DNA of 64,000 nt from Prunus persica (taxonomy: Eukaryota; Streptophyta; Magnoliopsida; Rosales; Rosaceae): NCBI RefSeq assembly GCF_000346465.2, contig NC_034009.1, positions 34,789,557 to 34,853,556 on the forward strand. Direction: 5' to 3'. Shown here piece by piece: positions 22,076 to 31,900 of this stretch (positions are counted from its first letter, which is position 1; every line of letters begins with the position of its first letter). The notes beneath the pieces were generated by a model, which was given only the letters and a program-made list of their open reading frames with translations, was not told the DNA's origin and ran no database searches. The position numbers were made by a program, and so were the translations under genes.

Positions 22076-23203
22076 TCTTTCAAGCCTCTCACCCCGACCA
22101 TGGTTACCATTAATATTGTTGGTAGTGGTAGTGGTAAAGGTAGGGATGAATTGGTTGCCAACCTCGCTCGCAAACAACGTCCGGTCACCAAGGTCAACAA
22201 CCTCTACCCATGGCGGAGTGTTATTGCACTCTAGTTTCATCACTCGATATCCTTTCGTCTTAGGTGGATTTAAGTAATTATGAGAGGTGATCAGAGGAAA
22301 GAGATTGAACGGATCGGTAACAATCATAAACAACTCCACAAATGCAGAATCTTGTGCTAGGGAAATGTATCCGGTGTCAGTGAGACGCTGGATTACTTGT
22401 CCGCTTCTTATCATCCTCTCTCTATAATCAGCTAGGGAAAGACAGAGAGGTGGCCAGGGATAAATCAAAACAAACTTTTCAACCCTATAGCTGGGTTGGC
22501 TGCCATTGCTGTTCTTGGATTGTTATGTGAAACACCATTAATGCCACCCGTGTCGTAGCATATATTTTCCCATGCTTTATAACTACATCGTCAAAAAGAA
22601 GTTCCCCCTCGTCATCAATTGAGGTCCATGATATGTGGTTTATCATGCAAAATTCCAAACGACCTGTTGAGCAAAGACTGACCAGAAAACAGGGTGGTGG
22701 TGGTGGTGGTGGTGGTTGTTGATGTTGGCTTCTTTCCCCATTTCCTGTTGGTTCTGAAGAGGCAACTAACTTGACAGTGGAGCAGCCTTTCCCACATTCG
22801 CAGTAGTATTTTGATGAGGGAAGCGTCACTCGGGCACCTGATATTGGATTCCAGAAGAAGTAGTGAACATGAAAGAAAAAGCCCTTACGATCAACCATAA
22901 TCAACCATCCCCCAATTGAGTCGAAACAAGTCAAACACTTCCTTTTATTATAAATGGGATCTGATGGTGATGGAATTTTATGAACTTTTCCGTCACTTAG
23001 ACTAAAAAACCAATAATCTCTGCCGGAGGAGGGATGAGAACAAAGCATAAGCCATGCAGGCTCAGGAGCAGGACGACATCGCATGCTCTCTTAATCATTG
23101 CTTGCCAAGAACTGCAGACCGCACCACATCGAACCCAATCTGATACGCCTAGTCGTTGTACAATCAATTGCATAATCTCTTTTGGGACTTGTTTCGACCA
23201 CAT
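22060..23203 (-). pseudogene. F-box/DUF295 (KIB-type) protein pseudogene
   Basis: The N-terminal F-box is clear: KQVPKEIMQLIVQRLGVSDW, then VRCGAVCSSWQAM, from the ATG at 23203-23201. It is followed by a DUF295-like region (SGRDYWFFSLSDGKVHKIP, FFWNPISGARVTLPS, WVEVVDLGDRTLF). These parts lie in three frames. One shift is near 23070-23090, just after the F-box, and another is near 22470-22490. The 3' end runs into the CTC1 remnant. Intact members of this family act as substrate receptors of SCF ubiquitin ligases; this copy cannot make a complete one. A poly-Pro/Gln tract from a (GGT)n run lies at about 22693-22717. Confidence 0.75.
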
Positions 23204-23616
23204 GCTGCTGCTGCTACTGAGAGGGAGCAATAACATTATGTGAAATACCAAGCAGTAAAGAATTATATCCATCATTGTCTGCAATCTGCGACACATATAG
23301 AAATATATATTTTAGGTCCACCTCGATCATATGTACACCCTTTCAATTAACGAAATATGCCATTCATCATATGCGTACCTTAATCTCCACCACAACTATA
23401 TTGTGTCGTGGAAAGGGCAGTGACTTTGTGCTCACCCTGGTGCGTTCATTTGCTCCTTCTGGAATATGACGAAACCCTAGCTAGGTTATTGACTTGCATA
23501 CGTGTTTGGATTCGCATCACCCTTTTATTACTTGAAAACAAAATGGAGTTCTATATCTACGGGATTATTAATTGTTGCGGCGGGCAGCAACGCTTTACTT
23601 AAAAAAAACATGTCGG

Positions 23617-23623
<7 letters not shown>

Positions 23624-23656
<33 letters not shown>
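23624..23656. repeat. (CT)n microsatellite
   Basis: About 33 bp of uninterrupted CT dinucleotides at the left edge of the duplicated CTC1 exon 14 segment. Confidence 0.95.
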
Positions 23657-23660
<4 letters not shown>

Positions 23661-24000
23661 ATTTCCTTTTCACAATCTTGTTTGTGGGCTGTTGAAGCTT
23701 ATTTTTCTGTATCAACATTGTAATTTGTACAGGTAGTTGCCATCCACATCCTAGTTCTGGAGAAGAAATTTAGAAATGTCAATTATCAACCTAAAAATCA
23801 CTTCAGGCCGTATCTTGTTGAGATCCCACTTGCTGGTTTTGTTCTGGGTAATCTATTTGTTTATTCAGAAATATTTTTAATTTAACAGAAATTTTGGTAT
23901 GTTTAACCCTCGTTCTGCAAGCTTCTTTCTTGTGATGAACAGATAAAATAATTTATTTTTTTAAAATTCTATTTGCTATCGCCGTACTCCTTTTGGCAGA
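23657..24000 (+). pseudogene. CTC1 exon 14 fragment with flanking introns
   Basis: Matches about 34266-34705, missing roughly 34490-34620. The fragment contains a copy of exon 14 at 23733-23847 ([20 protein letters not shown]), with splice signals still present. It has no neighbouring CTC1 exons and joins directly to NAC-like sequence at about 24000. It is out of order relative to the exon 7 fragment further right, so at least one extra rearrangement happened. Confidence 0.85.
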
Positions 24001-24994
24001 TGTTATTTGGTACTTCATTCGCTCTAATGACTATGCAGATAGGATTGGTACTTCATTCTCTCTAATGAGAACAAACCTACAGAGCATGGATATTGGAGAG
24101 CCAAAGGGGAGGCGTGTAGAATATTCTCGAACTCTTCCATGACTGGTTGGAGAGCTATTATTGAGTTCTATCAAGGCCAATCCCCTCATGAAAGTAAAAC
24201 TAATTGGGTGATGCAAGAATACTGGATAACTCAGAAGAAGTTGTCTAAAGACAGCAAGCCAAAGGTAATATAGAATGAGGCTTCCAATCCTGTATTTCTT
24301 ACATGATGCGTTCTATTTATTTTGTTCTCGACCCAACATGCCAATCAATTGCCAATTTGGTTGGATAATGTGCAGCAACCAGACCAGGTTTATGCCTGAA
24401 ATCGATTACGTTTCCAGAGGTGACTACTTGTAATTGCTGGATCTTGATACACCAGCATCCTTTTCTTTTAGTTCAGATTCAAGTTGCTTGACTATGTCAT
24501 CGGATGAGTGCTTCGATTCTCTGGCTTTGTTAGAAGAACTAGAGCCTAAAAATAGCCCATACTTGGTAAATAATAATGCAGGTTGCAAGTTCAGTATCTC
24601 TGCACCTCTAAGAGCAGATGAGTTGGTCATGTTTGCAGCCTCTTCAGGTACATAAAAATACTTGTTATGTTTGGTGTAGATGGCATGGCACACTGTGTCA
24701 GTCCCTTTTTCTCAGTGGCTAAGGCATGAAAATATTAAACTGCTTCTTATGCTTGTGAATTGAAGAAGCTTAAAAATACCCAATTTTTTGTTCTTAATAG
24801 GATCTTTCAGCAAGTCTCCAAGTGAAGAAAGAATCAAAACTCATTCTCCAATTCATGGTGCTGTTTGTGGCAAGATCTCAGGAAAGACTTCAAATAATAT
24901 GAGCAGAATTCAGAAACCAGAGTATAGGAATGAAGGAGGCCCATCAACTTTTCATAATGTTGCAGTCTCACCCAGGAGGAAAAAGGAGGGCTAG
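24001..24994 (+). pseudogene. NAC-domain transcription factor pseudogene, lacking its first exon
   Basis: The reading frame WYFILSNENKPTEHGYWRAK continues into GEACRIF and ends TNWVMQEYWITQKKLSKD before a donor at about 24266. This corresponds to NAC subdomains C and D (WKA..G..., KTDWVMHEY). A short direct repeat of TTGGTACTTCATTC at 24008 and 24046 disturbs the upstream part. The next exon has an in-frame stop after EIDYVSRGDYL, then the usual NAC C-terminal region CLTMSSDECFDSLALLEELE and CKFSISAPLRADELVM, and a last exon (about 24801-24994) ending in SPRRKKEG. The N-terminal NAC subdomains A and B are absent. Confidence 0.75.
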
Positions 24995-25020
24995 AATTGT
25001 TGGCAGAACCAAAAAGCTTA

Positions 25021-26498
25021 AGAAGTAGTATTTCTGCTTCGTGCCACTTTAGGTCCTCTCTCCATTCGACACGTGTATTTTATGTATATTAGTGATTTAT
25101 ATTGGCAAATAATGGATACGTTTACAATGCTTAGAGGTGGTCAAGGTTGAGGAAGGGGTGGGTCACTAATTCAGAAAGAAAAGAGTAGGAGATTGATTGA
25201 TTAAGCTGTTCTTAATGTTCAAAATATCTTTTTGGACAATTTTTTTTTTTGGTGGAATGTAAACTTTTCTGCTACTTGTGGTGCTTGATGAATGAATACA
25301 CAATACAGGGGCCAAAAGAGATGTTTCTCTGTCTCATTTTATTTATTTATTTGTTTGCCTTTTTTTTTTTCCCCTGTTCTCGTTGTTTGCCTGATACTCA
25401 ACTATAGCAAGTTAACAACTAATAAAAGACTAAAAAGTAGACTAAAAACTCATTGATTAAATAGGGAAAAAGAAGTGAATAAACCTCAACTCCACCGCCA
25501 CTTTGACAAGACCTGATCCGAATTCTTTCTTGAAATTCGTGTCAAACCCTGTTACTTATCCAGCATCCAATCAATGCCGGACTCACCTATTATTTTACCC
25601 TCTTTCTCGCATTCATAAAGTTAAAAGGGTCAAGATGTCTACCGAAATTTTAGCAGAGTCTCCCTTGAAAAAGGGACATTTATCAAATTATTTTCATCTA
25701 TAAATATCACAGTTTAATATTTCCAAACTTCAGCATGCACAAAGCTAACACACACAATTTACCAGGTGGGCCTCCAGCATCAAATTCAACCTTACCAGGG
25801 CAATATCAACGTAATCTGTGAATTTGTTTCTTACTTTATAAATAGCCACAAATTCCAAAGCACAACTCAACTGTTTATTTTGTGGGTGCGCTTAGGTTAA
25901 CTTAGATTGCCTACGTACCCTTACCGAGGGATCAAGCCACACATAATCCTTACATACTAAAGACAATCACAATTCATATAATGAAATATTGAATCAAACT
26001 TGAGTTTGTAACCGACCATTATATTCTTTATCTTTATATTACAACACAATCCGAATCCAAAACAAACCAAGTTTCAGACTAACTTTTTACCTGAAACCAT
26101 ACCTGCAACCATCCGTATAACGCATATCCTGTTATCACCCACCAAGAGGTATATCATAAAATCCAAAGGCGACCAATATGTTTCCGAAGGCAGCCAATAT
26201 GTTTTCTAAAGGCAACAAATATGTTTTCCGAAGGCAACCAAGGGATGAGGGAAACTAGCCAACCACCTATGTAGACAAATTAGGCAGGTGGCTGGGGAAA
26301 ATTCTGGCCGGACACCTGCAGAGTAATCTCAATGCAGGTACAGACAAATCACTAGCCGGACACCCACATAAGTAGGTACATGCAATACACTGACTGGACA
26401 CCTACAAAGTAATCTCCATGTAGGTATATGCAATATCCACTAGTCGGACACCCACATAAGCGGGTACAGGAAATATACTGGATGGAACGGAGATCTCA
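25021..26498. other. Non-coding stretch between the NAC pseudogene and the duplicated CTC1/GCP5 block
   Basis: No gene supported. After the NAC 3' flank there is sequence of unknown origin, possibly a decayed transposable element, and then two groups of short tandem repeats (26175-26245 and 26298-26482). Confidence 0.5.
26175..26482. repeat. Two adjacent degenerate tandem repeat groups
   Basis: The first group (about 26175-26245) has three units of about 24-28 bp around CCGAAGGCAACCAATATGTTT. The second (about 26298-26482) has four units of about 40-50 bp starting with CCGGACACC and containing AGGTACATGCAATA-like cores, alternating between a GAGTAATCTC version and a CACATAAG version. Confidence 0.7.
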
Positions 26499-26757
26499 TG
26501 TTCAGTCTGTTAGAAAGATATTTTCAAGTGAAGATATAGGTGTATCTTTGATGGGAAGTTTGAAGGTTAGTGGTTGGTTTCCTATTTCTTAATTTCTTTA
26601 GGTATACTGATATATGAAATTTTCTATCCCATTTGTCTAAACTGCGATTTTGTTCTTTGGCATAACAACTGTACTGGTTCCAAAATGCTGGGAAAGTACG
26701 GAAAGCTTTAGTTTGTTGATTGTGACAGAATAATGATTTACTGCATGACGTTCAGGT
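26499..26757 (+). pseudogene. CTC1 exon 7 end and intron 7 fragment
   Basis: Matches 31298-31580: exon 7 sequence up to the donor (AGTTTGAAG/GTTAGT, exon end 26575), then intron 7. The right end changes abruptly to GCP5 intron 14 sequence at about 26757. No other CTC1 exon is adjacent. This is the CTC1 side of the duplication junction. Confidence 0.9.
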
Positions 26758-27546
26758 TTTTTCCTTTTAACATAAAATCAACCTTTCTATCATTAACTGT
26801 GCTGTTATATGCTTGCGTTCTGGAAAGCATATGGAATTGTTAGATCGCTAATTAGTACTCGGTAAACAGGTATATCACAATGCATGGCGTGAACTTTGTG
26901 AAGGCATGACAGCCGCTCGATCTCTGGACGAAGTCATAGAAGTACATGAATTGTATTTATTGACAATTCAGCGGCAGTGCTCAGTTTGTCTTGTTTGAGA
27001 ACTCATGAACTATGAAATAATCGTTTATGCCCAGGGGAAAGCTGAATTGTGTCTATTACTCTCTTTTGCATCAGTGGTCTCTGATTGCAAGCAGGATTAA
27101 CAACATCCGGGGATAAGCATTGGACCTTTATTCTATACAGCTGACACTTAGTGGAGGAACAGTTTCTGCATTTAAGGCCAAATGTGAAATGGAAGTTGAC
27201 CGTATTGAGAAACAGTTCGATGATTGCATTGCTTTCCTGCTCAGAGTAATCTTCTCCTTGCGTTGGTTTTGATTCAGATGGGACTGATTTTAAGATTTGC
27301 ACTTAACGTGTGGTTTTTTTTTTTTTTCTTTTTTTGGTCAAGAAACGTGTGGTTTGGTGCATGCTGATTCTGCAGGTGCTTTCTTTCAAGCTCAATGTGA
27401 GGCACTTTCCTCATCTAGCAGATTTGGTAACTAGGATAAACTACAATTACTTTTACATGTCAGATAGTGGAAACCTCAGGACTCTCCCCAGCTCTGAAAA
27501 TGTTACTTCGAGACTGGGAAAGGCTTTTCTAGGCAGAACAGACTGA
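26758..27546 (+). pseudogene. GCP5 3'-end duplicate (exons 15-17), truncated
   Basis: Begins inside GCP5 intron 14 (match to about 20112). The exon 15 copy starts at 26870 and has lost its last roughly 25 bases and donor. The exon 16 copy (27075-27245) has a TTA-to-TAA nonsense change at 27114-27116. The exon 17 copy (27376-27546) is intact to the TGA. Intron 16 has gained a poly(T) insertion with TTTTTGGTCAAGAAAC near 27313-27345. No promoter or upstream exons are present. Confidence 0.92.
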
Positions 27547-27695
27547 TTACAGTTAAGAATTTCATTTATTTATTAATTTTGAATTTCTAGTTCAGGAGCT
27601 AGCACTTCAGAGGCAATATTACAAGAAGAAAAAATATATAATTTGAATTGGAAATCTGAGTAAGTTACAAACAGGCAGAATCCAATTAGCGTTTC

Positions 27696-28343
27696 TCAAA
27701 ATCTTGAGAATAAACCTGTCCCTCTTTCCTCCTGTAGGCCGCTTCCAATATCGTGAGAAGAAACTTGTTCCTTCTTCCACCTGTAGGCAGCTAATATTAT
27801 CTTGATCTCCAGAGACATCATCTCTCTCTCAAGGGCATCTTCAATCCCTAGTCTGACCCCATGACGCTTCCTAAAAAGTACAAACTTGCTATATAAATCC
27901 ATGCCCCGTCCTTTTGGTATATGATCAAGAGCGAACTTGTAGATAAACATTGCACGCAAGATTTCTTCGCAGTGCTCTTCGAATTCGGCGAAAGCCACCA
28001 GCAACTGCTCTGCTGCCTCATTAAAATCGGCTAGTTCTACCTTCTCCACTGCCCTCTCATACACCTCCCTTGCCCTCGCAACATCACCATTACTAGTCTC
28101 AAACTTGGCATATCGAATCCAAGCCTGAATTTGATTTGGTTGACATTGTACAGATTGCTCGTAAATCGCCCTAGCACCCTCCACTAATTCATTATGGAGA
28201 AGCTGGAGCTCACGTGCATCACTGAGAATTTGCTCAGCAGTGATTTGGACAGTGGCTGGGTTTTTGTTCTTAACCATGGCCGGTGGTGGTAGCTTGGCCA
28301 TCGAGTCATTTTGGGTTGGCTCTGCTTGATTGAAGGAACTCAT
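27696..28343 (-). CDS. Small HAT-repeat protein derived from crooked-neck-like splicing factor (copy B, intact)
   Basis: Single-exon frame of 215 aa from ATG 28343-28341. The N-terminus carries VKNKNPATVQITAEQIL, typical of the extreme N-terminus of crooked-neck/CLF1-type splicing factors. It then jumps to mid-protein HAT repeats: AWIRYAKFETSNGDVARARE, AEQLLVAFAEFEEHCEE, YKFALDHIPKGRGMDLYSKF. Full-length family members have about 700 residues and many HAT repeats. This one is less than a third of that and looks internally deleted and C-terminally truncated. The intact family acts in the Prp19-associated spliceosome complex. Whether this short form is expressed or binds any partner is unknown. 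It is divergent from CTC1, with 576 bp between the start codons. Confidence 0.75.
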   Translation of the reverse strand: MSSFNQAEPTQNDSMAKLPPPAMVKNKNPATVQITAEQILSDARELQLLHNELVEGARAIYEQSVQCQPNQIQAWIRYAKFETSNGDVARAREVYERAVEKVELADFNEAAEQLLVAFAEFEEHCEEILRAMFIYKFALDHIPKGRGMDLYSKFVLFRKRHGVRLGIEDALEREMMSLEIKIILAAYRWKKEQVSSHDIGSGLQEERGTGLFSRF

Positions 28344-28919
28344 GGCTAGGAATAGGAATTTCTCACCTAAGCTGTCTGAAAACTAAACAACTCGATTTGG
28401 ATCACAGATATTTTGCAAACTTGCTGTGATGTAATGGGTTGCAGAGTGCACATTTGATAGGGTGAGAAGCGGAGGTATATATATAGATCTTGCATTTTCC
28501 AACTAGGATTAGGATTGGAAACCAAAAATCCCAGTAAAACTGAGAATCCCATTCCAGTTTAGAAAAGGATTTTCTTTTTTGTTTTCCTTGTTCGCTTTGT
28601 TTAATGAAATAGAAAATCCTTTCTCAACCCAAAAAAAATTCGAGCACACATTACCAAAGTGTTATTATGTGCGATTGCCATGTCATACTAATATGAACCA
28701 TCATGCCACTCCAGGCCCAAAATAAACGAAATCATACGAAACGAAGCTGTGGGACTGCGACGCGTGTGAGATTATACTAACAAAGTCAAACGACGAGTCG
28801 TTTTGGGTTTTATAAACCCCTTCGTTCCCGCTCCCGCGCCCCCACTGCTTCTCTCACTCTCCTCTGTGTGTGGAGAGAGCTTCCAGTGTTGTCCTCCTCC
28901 TCCTCCTCCATCCTCATCA
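28344..28919. promoter_or_regulatory. Shared divergent upstream region of the HAT gene and CTC1
   Basis: 576 bp separate the start codons. On the minus strand a TATATATATA-type run at about 28472-28484 lies 130 bp upstream of the HAT start. The CTC1 side has GGGTTTTATAAA at about 28804. A shortened counterpart exists at 21676-22075. Promoter function is inferred from position only. Confidence 0.45.
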
Positions 28920-31900
28920 ATGGAAAATGTGAGAATTTTCACAATTGCAGAGCTACTCCAACGCGGTCGTTCCCTCACCGCCACATCCTCCATCTCCGCC
29001 AATTCAAACGAAACATCAAAGCCCTCCACACGCTCCATTCCCATCCACTCAAACCCTAACCCCAACCCCAATCCTAGCCATAAGGTTCTTCCCCCTCTTG
29101 ACCACTTGGCCATCATCTTCGGAACCCTAACCCTCCCCTCCGCCATCAACGCCTCCGCTTCAGCCTCTTCAAATACCACTCCTCGATGCTCCTACAACAC
29201 TTGCTTCCAATTCTCCGACGGCTCGGCTTCCATCTGCTGCGACATTCTTGACTTCGACGTTCGGATTATCGGGAAGAAAATCAGTGTTCTTGCTTGGAAT
29301 TTCATTCCCTGGAAACGTGGTGGCGGATTCTTGGAGATTATCAGATGGACTTTTCAAGATTCCAATAGCGGACTTCGTCCCTGTTCGAATTTCAATTCCA
29401 TTCCTCTTGGTTCGGGCTCTTCAAGTGGCCACGAAGACAGCTCCAGAGCTCGTCATGGTGTATTTGGCGCATTGGAGGTAGTTAGCCCTGTGTCCACTGT
29501 TCCCTGTGCAACCGGTCATAGCAATTTGAAAACCAATAAGGCTTCAGATTCAAGCCATTTGTCAAGCCTCCGAGGCTTTTTACTCCAATTTATGGTTTGT
29601 GAGTGTGAATTCTGCAGTTCAAAGGAGGCAGTTACAGTTTTGAAGGATTCAATTCAAGAAAAAGATGCACATTCTTTTAACAAACCAATGTTTGTATATT
29701 GTTCAGGTTCTGTTTCGTCGTGGCATCCTGTTTTTACAAAATTTGTAGGAAATGTTTTGGCTTTATCAGGCTTGAAAAAGAAGTTGGTTTTTATAGGAAA
29801 GGAAGAATCTAAACTAATGTATGTAACTACGGAAAATTCTGCATTGCATCTGCTTAGATTGTCATGGAAATGGCAGCCAAAATGTACAGCTGTTGCCAAG
29901 GGAAAAGGTGAATGTGGCACATATAGAGGGATAGTCAAAGGTGTGTATATGCAAGGGATGGTTGTTGAGTTGGACAATGAGGTGTGGCTTTTGTTAACTG
30001 ATCAACTGCTTACTCCACCGCATAGCCTTAGGGCGGGTGCACTCGTAAGTCCTATCTCTTTTGTTAAATTTTTTGCCTTAAATGATTTTGATCTATACTA
30101 TTTGTCAATTTGATTTTTAAAACTTTTCAATTTTTTGGCCTTTTTTTCAGGTTTCTGTAAGAAATGTCCATTTTGTGAACCCCAGATTTTCTTGGACAAA
30201 AATTCTTATACTTGGTGCTTGCTTTAAGACTAGTGTTATTGTGGAATCGTTCTCCCCACTGGAAACTGGGTAAAGACATGTACTGTGAATTGCACTTGAG
30301 ATAATTGTCAATCACACCCTTTTTTGGATGACCTAATATGCATTTAAGCCATTTAACATCTTTGGGATGCCCAGACATATGCATGCTCAGAAAGTAATAT
30401 AATTGCATGCTGCAGGTGTCATATACTTCCGCAATCACAGAGTTCGTTGGGGAAGTTCATTGAGTCCTTAACATTTTCTGCCAGATTATGGTATTGGTTT
30501 TTGTTGATATCTCTTTTCTGTTTGGATGGAAAATTCTGTGGTTTTGTTTCCAATGTTTAGAATATATTACTTTCCTGGTTAGTTTACTAAGCAGTATGGT
30601 TGAGTTTCAGGGTATTGCTTATTGCCTCATGTTTCCGGAAAAAGTTTTCTGGCATCTTATCTGAGAAGGAGATTTTGGGAACAAAACATGTAATTTACCT
30701 TTGAGTTGGAGCATTTACTTTCTTGCACAGTGGTTGTTATGTTATTAACTAATAGGGTGAGTTGGATGGTTGCAAGGTGTTACCAGAAGGGAGGGTTTGT
30801 TCAGATGTATGCTAGTTCACAATTTCCTTCATCGATGCATCCAACTCGGGTAAATTGGTTTTGCTTCTGAATAAGCACACTTCTTTTGTTATACTTTTCT
30901 GTTAAAATCTTAAATAGTTTATATTCGCAGCATGGAGTATTCATGGAACTGTGCAACCATGATTCAAGTGTCTGTGGTTGTGAACCATACATCGGTAACC
31001 CTAATTTGGTATGTCCTGCCCAGAATCATTTGTATGATGTGATCTACGTTTGCATTGGGTTGCTTCTGTTTAATGTTGGGCACCTTGATTAGGTGTAGAA
31101 CTGTCAATTTCTTATGGCTGTTTGTTTGGTGTTAAGTTAGTGCTGAAAGGTAACTTTCATATATTTTCTTAAGTTCAGGTAGTGCCCTTATCTATTTTCA
31201 TATGTCATTGTGAGGCCTTTTGGATGAGAGCAGTGCAGTTGGAAAATAGCTGTGCAAAATTGCATGATGACAAGAAATATGGCCTTCAATTCTGTGAAGG
31301 GAGATCTCACGTTCAGTCTGTTAGAAAGATTTTTTCAAGTGAAGATATAGGTGTATCTTTGATGGGAAGTTTGAAGGTTAGTGGTTGGTTTCCTATTTCT
31401 TAACTTCTTTAGTTATACTGCTGAATGAAATTGTCTATCCCAGCTGTCTAAACTGCGATTTTGTTCTTTGACATAACAACTGTACATGATAATATCTGGT
31501 TCCAAAATGCTGGGAAGTACAGAAAGCCTTAGTTTGTTGTTTGTGACAGAATAATGATTTATTGCATGACATTCAGGTTCTTAGGTGTTAGCATATTAAT
31601 AGTCAAGTCTAAATAATTTATAGTTGAGATTTGCACATTTACAATTAAATACTTTTGGTTTGTCATCACCCTAACATTTGTGTAATTCAACAATTTTTTT
31701 AATTACAGTTGATTTATTCAAAATTTTATATTGAGTATACAGACTTCTTCATCTTCTGGAAGGCTGCAGTTGGTTGATGCAACTGGGAGCATTGATGTTC
31801 TTATACCAGACCTTCCATCAACTTGGGATGCCAATAGAATATACAAGGTCGTGTTTTACAATAGAATATCTGGACATAGCTACTGATCTGTACATGTCCA

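Noticed and set aside
28803..28919. Upstream extension of the CTC1 frame (GFINPFVPAPAPP...)
   Set aside because: It has no ATG; it would need a TTG start. The ATG at 28920 gives the conserved MENVRIF start.
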